Shown piece by piece: positions 26,989 through 36,653 of a stretch of DNA of 64,000 nucleotides. A program made the position numbers and the translations under genes. The notes under the pieces are model-generated. The model ran no database searches. It saw only the letters and a list, made by a program, of their open reading frames with translations, and had not been told where the DNA came from. Source of the stretch: Haloplasma contractile SSD-17B (GTDB lineage Bacteria; Bacillota_I; Bacilli_A; Haloplasmatales; Haloplasmataceae); assembly GCF_000215935.2 (NCBI RefSeq), contig NZ_AFNU02000005.1, positions 1 through 64,000 on the forward strand. Reading direction: 5' to 3'. Within the stretch, counting starts at the first letter, position 1. The number at the start of each line of letters is the position of its first letter.

Positions 26989-27834
26989 ATGAATAATAGA
27001 CAATGTAAAACCATTATTACAATTAAATCTGGGGATACTTTAGGTAACCTTGCAGTAGCCTATAATACTACGGTAGGTGCTATTTTAGCTGCAAACAAAG
27101 ATCTTGATCCAAATGATATCGTGATTGGCCAAGATATATGTATACCAGAAACTAAGGACTCTGTGTGTCCAATTGGATCTATTCCTTATAAAATTAAAGC
27201 AGGTGAAACGTTATCAAGTATCGCAACCGAATATAAAACCACTTATGAACAACTCTTATTATCAAATCCTGATTTAAATCCATCTAATCTATCTGTTGGT
27301 ACAGTTATTTGCATAACACAACCTAAATTACATCCTACAATTTGTCCTTCAAATAATATATATGTCATACAAGAGGGAGATGCTTTTTATAAGATTGCTA
27401 ATACATTTGGCGTTTCCATAGATGAACTTTTAAGAAATAATCCTAAGGTCGATCCTTCTAACCTAGAGGTCGATCAGGTGATCTGTCTGCCCTTAACTCG
27501 GACTCCATATATTATTGTTATCGACTTGGATGAACGAAAGATTAATTTATATTACCTGGGACGATTCAGTAAAAGTTACCCTATAGCAATTGGAAAACCT
27601 ACTACACCAACACCAGTTGGGGGATTTAGAATCTTTAATAAACAAGTTCAACCTGGAGGACCGTTTGGTACCAGATGGATGGGGTTATCAGCACCTAGTT
27701 ATGGCATACACGGCACCAATACACCAGAATCAATTGGTACCGCCTCTTCAAATGGTTGTATTCGTATGTACAATAGGGATGTTGAGGAGTTATTTAGTGT
27801 TATTACCATTAATACTCCAGTAATCATAGATTAA
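26989..27834 (+). CDS. LysM-containing L,D-transpeptidase (YkuD)
   Basis: Three LysM domains (about 9-52, 66-109 and 123-167) are followed by an intact YkuD catalytic domain (172-281). The active-site motif is complete: H241 in YGIHGTN and C257 in SSNGCIRM. The enzyme would make L,D (3-3 type) cross-links or anchor proteins in peptidoglycan. It lacks a signal peptide, as do some spore-cortex and forespore relatives. It shares the IFNKQVxPGxxxGxRWxGLS stretch with the upstream gene, so the pair arose by tandem duplication. A GGAGGTG site precedes the ATG. Confidence 0.93.
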   Translation: MNNRQCKTIITIKSGDTLGNLAVAYNTTVGAILAANKDLDPNDIVIGQDICIPETKDSVCPIGSIPYKIKAGETLSSIATEYKTTYEQLLLSNPDLNPSNLSVGTVICITQPKLHPTICPSNNIYVIQEGDAFYKIANTFGVSIDELLRNNPKVDPSNLEVDQVICLPLTRTPYIIVIDLDERKINLYYLGRFSKSYPIAIGKPTTPTPVGGFRIFNKQVQPGGPFGTRWMGLSAPSYGIHGTNTPESIGTASSNGCIRMYNRDVEELFSVITINTPVIID

Positions 27835-27985
27835 TAAAAAGCGGCAAACACTGAGGATGTATGCCCTTTTTGTCTGCCTATTAAATATCAATAATAAAGT
27901 TTAAAAAAACTAAATTAATAATAATTGTATCTACAACAACTGTATACGATAAGTAACAACGCGTTATTTGCAAACTATTAGTATA

Positions 27986-28019
27986 AAAATCCTATAGTAT
28001 CATATACCATAGGATTTTT
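27986..28019. terminator. Bidirectional terminator
   Basis: AAAATCCTAT pairs with ATAGGATTTT around an imperfect inner stem and is followed by T residues. It lies between the LysM operon and the convergent lipoprotein gene. Confidence 0.7.
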
Positions 28020-28084
28020 ACAACTAGTTAAAACAATTATTAACGAATGATTTAGAGTACTATATGTATAACATTAAGTCAACT

Positions 28085-29038
28085 CTAAGCTTCATCAGCT
28101 TGTTCATTCTCTTCATCATCGCCAATTTCAAGATCTTTTGTATTTCCATTCTCTTTTATATTATAATTATAAGAGGTGTTACCATCTTCATCGGTAACTT
28201 CAGTAATTATTACTTCACCTTCTGTATTATTAATTTCGTACTCTAACTTATATACAGATTTTCCGTTCTCAGTTTCCTTACTTAATTCGTAGTAACTTTC
28301 TATGTCGTTATCGTATAATTCTAACTCAACTTTAGTTTCGTCCTTTTCTTGCTCAAATTGTAGTTCTGCAGATTTTTCAATACCATCTATTTCAGTTTCA
28401 ATTGCGAAATATTGTTCTCCTGATTCATTTGCAATTTCTACATATACATAATTCCCAGTTTCATCATCGGTAGTTTCAAACCACATTTCACTTTCATTAC
28501 CTTCAATTTCCTTTTCACCTACTATTGTATACTCAACACCTTCAATAACAATCATACCCGATAGAATAAACGACTGTTCTTCGAGCTCTGCTTCCTCATC
28601 TCCATCTTCATCTTCTTCTGTTTCAGATTCTAATGAAAAGTAAACAGTATATTCATTACCATTGATTGTATACGTCATTTCTTTATCATAATCTTCATGT
28701 GTTGATGTTTGTTCATTAATTGTAATAGCTGAATCTAAGCCCTGATCCATAAATGCCTTTAATTTATTAAAATAATTATTTACTTCATCCAATTCAGACT
28801 CTATTTCTAAGTTTTCATCCGTTCCTGATGAACTTAAGAATTGTATACTATTACTATATTGACGAATGGCAGTTGTGTTTTCATTAGAAGATGATAAGAA
28901 ACCACTTGCTAAGTATGTAGATAATGCTAATGATTGGTTTGTACTAAATTTATATGTTTGGTTACTTTCTTGTACCGTAGAACATCCAACTAATGTGATT
29001 AGTAAAGCTAATAATGATAATGATAATATTTTTTTCAT
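28085..29038 (-). CDS. Acidic lipoprotein of unknown function
   Basis: The protein starts MKKILSLSLLALLITLVGC, a lipoprotein signal peptide with the lipobox LVGC (Cys19 lipidated). The mature part of about 300 residues is very acidic and rich in beta-strand patterns (YTIVGEKEIEGNESEMWFE, YVYVEIANESGEQYFAIET), with an Asp/Glu-rich tail. It should be exposed on the outer face of the membrane. No known domain was recognised. An AGGAGG site precedes the ATG. It is transcribed alone. Confidence 0.8.
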   Translation of the reverse strand: MKKILSLSLLALLITLVGCSTVQESNQTYKFSTNQSLALSTYLASGFLSSSNENTTAIRQYSNSIQFLSSSGTDENLEIESELDEVNNYFNKLKAFMDQGLDSAITINEQTSTHEDYDKEMTYTINGNEYTVYFSLESETEEDEDGDEEAELEEQSFILSGMIVIEGVEYTIVGEKEIEGNESEMWFETTDDETGNYVYVEIANESGEQYFAIETEIDGIEKSAELQFEQEKDETKVELELYDNDIESYYELSKETENGKSVYKLEYEINNTEGEVIITEVTDEDGNTSYNYNIKENGNTKDLEIGDDEENEQADEA

Positions 29039-29475
29039 CCTAATTTCCTCCTATAATATATTACTACTATTTTAAAAATAAGATTTTAAGATCAAATAAT
29101 CCTCTTTTCACTATTATTATAAGGCCAAGTTATGAAGATTTTATGAAATTAACTTGACTATTTACTTATCTGTAAATGTCTTTTTAATGATGCTCAGTAT
29201 CTTCAATAGCGAAAGGCAAACAACTTACTAAAAAAAGCGATTATCCAAGTTCGTTGAATCCGTATGTATTCAATGTATTATATTGAAATGATCTTGATTT
29301 GCTGATTATTTAATTGGGGATGATTTTATATTTTCAAATTTAAAAAATACCCTTTACAAATGTGTAGAGGGTATTTTTTATAATCAGAGTTTGTAACAAT
29401 CGCTTATCAGTGTCCTATTTTTTATAAAATAAGGTTTTTTTATACTAGCTTATAGGAATAGAATCATTTTATAAC
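29039..29475. other. Intergenic region
   Basis: It contains the strong hairpin at 29342-29380 and otherwise no ORF that I can support. Confidence 0.4.
29342..29380. terminator. Strong bidirectional terminator
   Basis: AAAAATACCCTTTACA pairs with TGTAGAGGGTATTTTT around a four-base loop, with T runs on both sides. On the minus strand it lies downstream of the broken gene at 29519-29806. Confidence 0.8.
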
Positions 29476-29521
29476 TATATACAGGTTTGAGTAGATTTAG
29501 GTAGGTTTTCTGTAACTGTTA
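29476..29521 (-). repeat. 46-bp dispersed repeat, copy 2
   Basis: This stretch aligns without gaps to 356-401, with 39 of 46 bases identical. It includes the stop codon of the remnant gene upstream of it, as in copy 1. Confidence 0.5.
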
Positions 29522-29806
29522 TTTACCCCATCCATCTATATACTCATACAACCATCGCTCGACTACATCAACGTATTCTAAATCAATGATTGTTTTTCTT
29601 CTCTTTAACCATAGAGTTGCAATCGAGAAATGGCTCATATCGTAAGTTGCAATTAATAGTTCACAAAACTCTAATAATTCTACGTTAGATTTACGAGAAA
29701 AATTTATAATACTTAGTTGCTATTTTCGCTAATGAAGCCGCACGACTAGTTTTTCAAGATGAGTTGTTTCTTTTCTTAAACATTTAAGAAGTTCTTGGTT
29801 TCTCAT
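29519..29806 (-). pseudogene. Frameshifted small gene of unknown function
   Basis: From an ATG at 29804-29806 preceded by AGGTGATC, the product reads MRNQELLKCLRKETTHLE, shifts frame at an A5 run to SRAASLAKIATKYYKFFS, and shifts again at a T5 run to RKSNVELLEFCELLIATYD and LYEYIDGWGK. The two shifts cancel, giving about 95 residues if corrected. Both lie in homopolymers, so sequencing error is possible. The protein would be helical and soluble. I do not recognise the family. Confidence 0.4.
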
Positions 29807-29962
29807 CGTTTGATCACCTGACTTTTCCTCTTCCTCTTCTTCTTCCTCTATTATAACAAATTTTTACTCATAGCAACTCATAAAATCTATGTTTTTCACT
29901 AGTTTTTAACTGTTAAATACACATCAATAAAAAAAGCACCATTGCGGCGCTAATCCTATATG

Positions 29963-30778
29963 TTACTGAAGTACTTCTGATAATGGTCTCTCTCCATTAA
30001 TCACTTGATTAAATATTTTTTCAAGTGCTTCCTCGTCTAAACGTGCCTTAAACCCTTTTATTCCAAAAAAATCTTTCACGAAAGGCGTCTTGGGTTTAAA
30101 AACAACCTCTTCTGGAGTACCAACTTGCTCAATCTTTCCATTATGCATCAGTACAATTTTAGTACCTAACTTTAACGCTTCCTCAATATCATGCGTGACA
30201 AAGACAATTGTCTTCTTAAGCTTCTTATGAATTTCCTTAAGTTCGTCTTGTAAATGACGTCTAGCTATCTCATCAACTGCACCAAACGGTTCATCCATTA
30301 AAATAATATCAGGGTCCGAAGCGAGTGCTCTTGCTACACCAATTCGTTGTCGTTGTCCACCACTTAGTTCACTAGGGTATCGATCAAGATATGTATCGTT
30401 CATCCCAACTAGATGAATTAAGTCAGAAACTCGTGTATTATACGCTTCTTTTTTCATTCCTTTGATGCTAGGCACATAACCAATATTATTTTCTATTGTC
30501 ATATGAGGGAATAACCCAATTTGCTGAATCACATAACCAATCGAACTTCGCAACTTGATTGTATTCCATTCTTCTATATTTTTTCCTTCAACATAGATTT
30601 CTCCAGATGTGACCGGGATAAGTTTATTAATCATTTTTAATAAAGTCGTTTTTCCACAACCGGAAGGACCTACTAAAACAATAAACTCTCCCTGATCAAT
30701 CTCTAGATTTAATCCTTTTAGAATCGATTTATTCGTTTCGTATTCTTTATATACATCTTTAATTGTTATTATTGACAT
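29963..30778 (-). CDS. Glycine betaine/carnitine/choline ABC transporter ATPase (OpuBA/OpuCA type)
   Basis: The 271-residue ATPase has Walker A GPSGCGKTT (37-45), signature ELSGGQRQRIGVARAL, Walker B IILMDEPFGAVD and a switch His in FVTHDIEEAL. The overall sequence (YVIQQIGLFPHMTIENNIGY) is typical of osmoprotectant importers. It lacks the C-terminal CBS pair of OpuAA/OpuCA, so it is a short form. The ATG overlaps the TAA of the upstream substrate-binding relic (ATTAAATG). Since that protein is destroyed, the ATPase may have no working partner. Confidence 0.9.
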   Translation of the reverse strand: MSIITIKDVYKEYETNKSILKGLNLEIDQGEFIVLVGPSGCGKTTLLKMINKLIPVTSGEIYVEGKNIEEWNTIKLRSSIGYVIQQIGLFPHMTIENNIGYVPSIKGMKKEAYNTRVSDLIHLVGMNDTYLDRYPSELSGGQRQRIGVARALASDPDIILMDEPFGAVDEIARRHLQDELKEIHKKLKKTIVFVTHDIEEALKLGTKIVLMHNGKIEQVGTPEEVVFKPKTPFVKDFFGIKGFKARLDEEALEKIFNQVINGERPLSEVLQ

Positions 30779-31058
30779 TTAATCTAACAAACCTTTCTCC
30801 TTAAGGAAATTTATAGCGACTTGTTTTGGTTCTAAATAATTCATGTGTGTAATATCCTCATTACTTATTTCATTTTAGTTTAGTTAAAACAATCTCAAGT
30901 TCAGGGGATCGTTCTAAAGTTTCATTCCTCATAGGCGTTATGCAGTAGTAAGAAGGGGGGAAAAGTTAAGAATATCTTCTAACACAACTAAGTTGTGCTC
31001 TTTTAGACGTCCATCTTGAACATTAATGATATCGACTTCATTTAATAAAACTATTTTT
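30779..31058 (-). pseudogene. Relic of the OpuBC-type substrate-binding protein
   Basis: On the minus strand one frame reads KIVLLNEVDIINVQDGRLKE then HNLVVLEDILNF. This matches the C-terminal lobe of choline/betaine-binding proteins (family pattern D-x-x-x-T-D-G-R-I ... LVVLEDDxxFFPPYYA). A frameshift follows, then PSYYCITPMRNETLERSPEL, and after another shift EISNEDITHMNYLEPKQV and FLKEKGLLD to a TAA. Only about 90 of roughly 280 residues are left, so there was a large deletion plus several indels. The ligand-binding site is lost. Confidence 0.8.
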
Positions 31059-31724
31059 TTATTTGTTTCCCCCTTCAGATCTACCTAGAACTTTACGTTT
31101 TATAAAGTGTTCAACGAAGTTAAGAAGTACATCTGCTAAAACAGCTAGAAGTGCGACTAATAAACTTCCCGCTATTGTTAACTCCTTAAAGTTAGTAGTA
31201 ATTCCTCTCCAGATTGCAACACCTAATCCACCTGCTCCTATAAAAGATGCAATGGCACCTAGTGCTATTGTCATAATCACCATTGTCCTAAACCCTGCTA
31301 TAATCACTGGTAATGCAAGTGGCAACTGAATTCTTAGTAGTAATTGTTTCTTTGTCGTTCCCATCCCGATGGCTGCCTCCACGATTTCAGAATCTACCTC
31401 TTTAATTCCAACATACGTGTTCCTTATAATAGGCAGTACCCCATAGATTGATAGGGCTATAATCGCACTTGTATTTCCTATACCACTGAATGCAACTAGA
31501 AATCCAAACATAGCAATCGATGGAATGGTATACATAAAGTTTGTAATTGCTAAAATTACATTAGCCAGCGTATCATTGTAAGTCATAATCACACCGGTTA
31601 TTATTCCTACTATTGTTATAATTAAAACTGAAATTAATGTTAAATACATATGTTCTATGATGAGTTCTAAAAAAAACTCCCATCGCTCTACATAGAGATT
31701 AAACACCTCTCTTATAAATTCCAT
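31059..31724 (-). CDS. OpuBB/OpuCB-type osmoprotectant ABC permease
   Basis: The 221-residue inner-membrane permease has about five hydrophobic segments and the family motif EVDSEIVEAAIGMGTTKKQL (the EAA loop that contacts the ATPase), followed by ALPVIIAGFRTMVIMTIALG and FIGAGGLGVAIWRGI. It would form the channel of a compatible-solute importer. The gene is intact, but the substrate-binding component directly behind it is a relic, so transport is doubtful. A GTGAGG site precedes the ATG. Confidence 0.9.
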   Translation of the reverse strand: MEFIREVFNLYVERWEFFLELIIEHMYLTLISVLIITIVGIITGVIMTYNDTLANVILAITNFMYTIPSIAMFGFLVAFSGIGNTSAIIALSIYGVLPIIRNTYVGIKEVDSEIVEAAIGMGTTKKQLLLRIQLPLALPVIIAGFRTMVIMTIALGAIASFIGAGGLGVAIWRGITTNFKELTIAGSLLVALLAVLADVLLNFVEHFIKRKVLGRSEGGNK

Positions 31725-32404
31725 TCATAAACCTCACTTCATTCTCGTATTGTCAGTTAATTTTGAGATTCTAAACATCGACATAGATCTTCGTTTAGTA
31801 TGTTATGTGTCGAAATCAAAACATACTTTACATAAATAATTGTATGCATTCTTCTTAAACTTAATTTAATTCTATGTTAAATAGTTTAACTCTTCAAGGA
31901 TATTGCTTTTACCAAGTCGTGACAAAAAATCTACTTAATAATAACTACTTAATAATAAAAAGTGAGTTTAACTATATTTTGTTAATCTATGTTCTATTTA
32001 TATGATTTTTAATTGTATTACTATACAAAAATACTATTAACACTGTCATTAAATTATGAATATAAGATCATACACTTTTTACCATATACCTAAAGTAAAT
32101 GATTCATTCAGTGATCCATCATTTAAAATTGCTAATAGAATACGTTTTCTCTTCCTATAATCCATTGATTGAAATGTCCCTAATATTAATATATGACGGT
32201 TAGATTAAAACTACTGCTTTTTTACGATGCATCAAAATGAAACGCTCACCTTAACTAATTACTCTGCCTTTATAATAAAATAGCAATAGAAGAATTAATT
32301 AAAATCATAACTAAAGACCTTAATCTTTTATAGCACAAAAAACCTCTAGTTTGTGTAAACTAAAGGTTTTTTGATTGAACTATATGAACTAACTTATAGA
32401 TAAA
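31725..32404. other. Long intergenic region, mostly featureless
   Basis: This region is very AT-rich. On the minus strand around 32090-32175 there is a short frame reading MDYRKRKRILLAILNDGSLN and ending in TGG TAA, which may be a gene relic. The pepF copy 2 terminator is at its right end. I found nothing else that I can support. Confidence 0.35.
32337..32372 (-). terminator. Terminator of pepF copy 2
   Basis: AAACCTTTAGTTT on the minus strand pairs with AAACTAGAGGTTT with one mismatch and is followed by T residues. Confidence 0.8.
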
Positions 32405-34228
32405 TTATCCAATTTCACAAAACTGATCAATAGACTTTTTAATCATATCCATTGAACCTTGCCAGAATGTTTCATCATGCAAATCGATTCCTACTGATTT
32501 AGCAACATCATAAACGTTAGCTTGACCTGTTAATTTAAGCACCTCGTTGTACTTATTAATGAAGGCTTCTCCTTCTTTTAAGTACATTGCATATAATCCT
32601 TTTGCAAATAATAATCCAAATGCATAAGGGAAATTATAGAAGTTTCGTCCTGCATAGTAATAGTGCGGTTTATGAATCCAAGCATAGTAATCAAATGTTT
32701 CTTCATCAATACCTTCTCCATAAGCTTCCTTTTGTGCCCCTACCATAAGATTCTTGATTTCTTCTAACGGAATGTCGCCTTCTTCGCGTTTGTTGAATAC
32801 TTCTTTTTCAAATAAGAATCTTGAATAGATATCCACAATAACAGCACTGCAGTTCGTCAACTCAGTCCCTAAGATTACTAAGGCTTCTTCATCATCGGCT
32901 TGTTTTAAAGCAGCGTTTCTTACGATATTCTCAGCAAAGATTGAAGCTGTCTCTGCAAGTGGCATAGGGTAAGAAGCATTTAATGCACTCTCTTTTTGAA
33001 GAACATGACCATGGTAAGCATGCCCGAGTTCGTGTGCAAGTGTTGATACATTTTTAAAACTTCCACCGAAACTACTTAAAATTCTACTTTGTTTTATACA
33101 ATGTAGGTTACTACAGAATGCTCCTCCACGTTTCCCATCACGAACTTCAGCATCAATCCAACGATCATCAAATGCCTCGACCGCCATATTCCCTAACTCC
33201 TCTGAGAACGAAGAGAATTGTTTAACAATGAAGTCACGTGCTTCACTGTATGTAAATTCCATGTCCTTATCACCAATTGGTGCTACTAAATCATACCAAG
33301 GTAATTTCCCTTCGTATCCTAGCAACTTAGCTTTCTTATCATAGTATCGTTTAAATTCACCTAAGTTATCACTCATTACCTTTAGCATAGTATTTAATGT
33401 CTTCTCATCCATTCTAGAATCTTCTAGTGTTTTATGAAGGGGCGAATCGTATCCCTTAAGCTCACAAAGTGATAGAACCTCTCCCTTAATTCCATTCAGT
33501 GAAGCTGCTACACTTTCAGCAATTCGGTCATTACTGTCACGCTCAGCATAGAATGCCTTTTTTCTGACTTCTCCATCTTTAGATGAGTATAAATTCTTAA
33601 TCTTATTGATGCCTAAAGTTTCTTTTTTACCATCCAGCTCAATATCAACTGTATGATTAGATGCTACTTGATTCTTAAATTTTGACCAAGCACTTGAACT
33701 CGTCATTTTCATCTTTGAAATAATAACTTCTTCTTTTTCGCTTAGCATATATTTATTTTTACGAACAATTTCTTGTAGATAAAAATGATGTTCCTTTAGG
33801 ACTGGTGAAGATTCGATCACCATTTCTAAATGATCTATAGATGATACCCAGTTTGAAATTTGAACAAATACTTTAGTTAACCTGGTACTCTTCTTTTCAA
33901 GAATACCCATGTATTTTTTTGCATCCTCTTGCTTAGAATCTGCAGAATTGGTAAGTCTTGCAAATGCCCCTAGTCGGCTACTAACCTTAAAGTAGTCTTG
34001 AATCATAGAAATATATTGTTCAAGCTTTGAAGCAGCATTTAAAGTATCTACTAAATTTATATCTGCCCATGTATTCAATTCCTCAATCTTTATATCAAGT
34101 AACTCTAAATCACTAAGGAAGTCATCTCCTTTAAATGATGAATATAACTCATCTAAGCTCCATGACATATTTAAATTTTTTGTTCCCATTCTTACAATTA
34201 GTAAGCTCTTATATGGCCTACTAATCAC
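32405..34228 (-). CDS. Oligoendopeptidase F (M3B), copy 2
   Basis: This zinc metallopeptidase has WSLDELYSSF at its N-terminus, HELGHAYHGH (His near residue 399 of the longest frame) and the downstream Glu ligand segment PLAETASIFAENI. The C-terminal KPHYYYAGRNFYNFPYAFG is typical of the M3B group. It is quite divergent from the copy at 13983 and belongs to the PepF/YjbG-like subgroup with the F-N-F-P-Y-x-F-G ending. The start is uncertain: GTG 34226-34228 follows AAGGAAGGT, but ATG codons near 34189 and 34171 also fit the family alignment. Confidence 0.9.
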   Translation of the reverse strand: MISRPYKSLLIVRMGTKNLNMSWSLDELYSSFKGDDFLSDLELLDIKIEELNTWADINLVDTLNAASKLEQYISMIQDYFKVSSRLGAFARLTNSADSKQEDAKKYMGILEKKSTRLTKVFVQISNWVSSIDHLEMVIESSPVLKEHHFYLQEIVRKNKYMLSEKEEVIISKMKMTSSSAWSKFKNQVASNHTVDIELDGKKETLGINKIKNLYSSKDGEVRKKAFYAERDSNDRIAESVAASLNGIKGEVLSLCELKGYDSPLHKTLEDSRMDEKTLNTMLKVMSDNLGEFKRYYDKKAKLLGYEGKLPWYDLVAPIGDKDMEFTYSEARDFIVKQFSSFSEELGNMAVEAFDDRWIDAEVRDGKRGGAFCSNLHCIKQSRILSSFGGSFKNVSTLAHELGHAYHGHVLQKESALNASYPMPLAETASIFAENIVRNAALKQADDEEALVILGTELTNCSAVIVDIYSRFLFEKEVFNKREEGDIPLEEIKNLMVGAQKEAYGEGIDEETFDYYAWIHKPHYYYAGRNFYNFPYAFGLLFAKGLYAMYLKEGEAFINKYNEVLKLTGQANVYDVAKSVGIDLHDETFWQGSMDMIKKSIDQFCEIG

Positions 34229-34336
34229 ACCTTCCTTTCTTTTATTAGTTATCTCCCTTTATTGTAACGAGTCGTCTCAGACGCTCGGTACTAAATAATT
34301 AAATTCTTCTCTCCAAAGAATTTATTATTCACAATT

Positions 34337-36097
34337 TTATACTGCGATATACGTTTCAGTACTCTGTGCACGGCATAGTTTCTTATAAAGTCCATCAAAC
34401 GCTAATAAATCAACATGCTTCCCTTGCTCTACAATCTTTCCCTCTTTAAGTACAAGAATTTGATCTGCATCTTGAACGGTTGATAAACGGTGAGCAATGA
34501 CAATCGTGGTTTTATCTTGTTTTAACTTATTAATTGCATTCTGAATTAATCGTTCGGTCTCTGTATCAACGGCAGAAGTCGCTTCATCAAGGATTAAAAT
34601 AGGAGCATCCTTTAATATTGCTCTTGCAATTGAAATTCTTTGTTTTTGACCACCTGATAATTTCACTCCACGTTCTCCTACCTTTGTCTCATATCCATGC
34701 TCAAGGCTTAGTATAAAGTCATGTGCATTAGCAGCCTTTGCTGCGCTAATCACGTCGTTATCACTAGCACCCGAACGTCCATAAAGTATATTCTCTCTAA
34801 CGGTTCCATTAAATAAGAAAACATCCTGTGACACGATACTGATTTGTTGTCTAAGACTCTTTAAAGTCAACTGTCTCATATCCGTATGATCTATGTAGAT
34901 TTCACCTTCAGTTGGGTCAAAGAACCTGGGAATAAGACTCGCAATCGTTGTTTTACCCACACCAGTTGCTCCAACTAGCGCTAATGTATGACCTGCTTTT
35001 AATTTAAACGATATATGATTAAGAACAGGAATATTCTTCACATATTGAAAACTCACATTTTTAAATTCAATAGCACCTTTTACATTCGTTAACTTTTTTG
35101 CATGTTTAGGTTCTTTGATTTCAGGTTCTTCGTCAAGTACCTCTACTACACGTTCAGCACTAGCAAGAGCCTGTTGAATTCCCTCATTAATCTGTCCTAA
35201 AGAAGTAATTGGTTGATAGAGTAGTTGTAAATAAAATAAAAATGCGACTAAGTCAGGTAGACCTAAGTTATTATTAAGTGCCATGACCCCACCAAAAAAG
35301 ATCACAATGACTGTTCCAATACTTGATACCAGCTCAATACCAGGATGAAAGGCATTACTTAACTTTAATGCTCTAAGGATTGCATTGGTAAAACCAGATA
35401 CCGCCTTTGATGTTCGCTTGCTTTCCTGTTCTTCTTGAGTGAATGCCTTAATTTCTTTCATACCCGTAAAGTTATCCTGTAATGTTGAGTTAAGGACTGC
35501 TACCTCTTCCTGTGCTTTTTTAAACCTCGGTCGAGATATTTTACTAAACTTTAATACCATCCACGCTAGTAACGGGATTGGGATCAAGGTATATAATGCT
35601 AATTCTGTGTTCATTGTAAATAAGATTGCTGTAACCCCTGAGAACATAATAACATTAACGACAATAGTAGGTATGGCATGTGCTAATAACACTTCAAAAT
35701 TTCTGGTATCATTAATGACTCTAGACATTAGATCTCCAGTCTGTTTATCCTGAAAGAACCGTAGAGATAGTTTTTGAAAGTGGTTATAGATATGCGACCT
35801 GATATCTTCGAGGATTTTCCATGCCGCATAGTGGGATATATAATTGGTACCAAAGCGAGTAAGTGCTCGCATAATATAAATACCAATTACTAGTACAGAT
35901 AAGATTTTTACGCGTTCTGTATTTTCCGCTAAAGTTCCTACATCATTTACTCCATTTTCTATTGTAGCCGTTAAACTACGAATGACCCATGGTCCCGCTA
36001 AGCTCATTCCTGTTACCACTACCATGCACAATGTTGCTAGAATAATCCACAATCGATATGGTTTTGCAAAGTGAACGAATGTTTTTATTTCCTTCAT
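34337..36097 (-). CDS. ABC exporter (transmembrane-ATPase fusion, LmrA/MsbA-like)
   Basis: The half-transporter of about 586 residues has six membrane segments in the first 310 residues and an ATPase domain with Walker A GATGVGKTT, signature KLSGGQKQRISIARAI, Walker B ILILDEATSAVD and a switch His in IVIAHRLSTV. It would export lipids or drugs as a homodimer. I use the ATG at 36097, with AAGGGGGA upstream; the longer frame overlaps the MarR gene. The MarR gene ends 4 bases before, so it is probably the local regulator of this pump. Confidence 0.93.
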   Translation of the reverse strand: MKEIKTFVHFAKPYRLWIILATLCMVVVTGMSLAGPWVIRSLTATIENGVNDVGTLAENTERVKILSVLVIGIYIMRALTRFGTNYISHYAAWKILEDIRSHIYNHFQKLSLRFFQDKQTGDLMSRVINDTRNFEVLLAHAIPTIVVNVIMFSGVTAILFTMNTELALYTLIPIPLLAWMVLKFSKISRPRFKKAQEEVAVLNSTLQDNFTGMKEIKAFTQEEQESKRTSKAVSGFTNAILRALKLSNAFHPGIELVSSIGTVIVIFFGGVMALNNNLGLPDLVAFLFYLQLLYQPITSLGQINEGIQQALASAERVVEVLDEEPEIKEPKHAKKLTNVKGAIEFKNVSFQYVKNIPVLNHISFKLKAGHTLALVGATGVGKTTIASLIPRFFDPTEGEIYIDHTDMRQLTLKSLRQQISIVSQDVFLFNGTVRENILYGRSGASDNDVISAAKAANAHDFILSLEHGYETKVGERGVKLSGGQKQRISIARAILKDAPILILDEATSAVDTETERLIQNAINKLKQDKTTIVIAHRLSTVQDADQILVLKEGKIVEQGKHVDLLAFDGLYKKLCRAQSTETYIAV

Positions 36098-36101
36098 ACT
36101 T

Positions 36102-36536
36102 CTAATCCCCCTTACAGGATCCATCATCCAATTTGCCTAGAAGTTTCTGTAACGTTACTAATTCTTCTTCTGTTAAGCGTTTCATCATAATATTGATATT
36201 TTCTTTATGCTGTGGAAAAAGTTTATCCTTTAAGTCTCGACCATCTTCTGTTAACTTTACCATCCAGACGCGCCGATCCGTATTAGACCGCTCTCTATAT
36301 ACCCATCCATTCTCCGTCATTCGATCTACAAGTCCAGTCATATTACTTGCATTACACTGCAATTGCTTCGCAAGTTCATTCGATTTAATTCCATCTTCAC
36401 CTATGTGGTAAACAGCATGAAACTGCTGCCAGGTGATCCCGTGGTCTTCTATCTTTTTTCTGAGTTCTTTCCTCAGATTTTTAGTAGTTATTCTCAGTGT
36501 ACGATACACTTCTCTTTCTAATGACATTTGTTCCAT
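36102..36536 (-). CDS. MarR-family regulator
   Basis: This winged-helix dimer of 144 residues has ITWQQFHAVYHIGEDGIKSN and the recognition region LAKQLQCNASNMTGLVDRM, followed by the wing NTDRRVWMVKLTEDG, typical of MarR (D-x-R in the wing). It should repress its own operon, which also encodes the ABC exporter downstream. I choose the ATG at 36534-36536 because of the AGAGGTGAGG site; an upstream frame extension has no such site. Confidence 0.92.
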   Translation of the reverse strand: MEQMSLEREVYRTLRITTKNLRKELRKKIEDHGITWQQFHAVYHIGEDGIKSNELAKQLQCNASNMTGLVDRMTENGWVYRERSNTDRRVWMVKLTEDGRDLKDKLFPQHKENINIMMKRLTEEELVTLQKLLGKLDDGSCKGD

Positions 36537-36653
36537 TATATACCTCACCTCTAAAATAGTTATAAACATAAATAGTTCATATATGAATTATATAGTAATT
36601 AATAAATTATTTCAAGTTTTATGGTAAAATTTAGTATGTAAAGCGTTATGATA

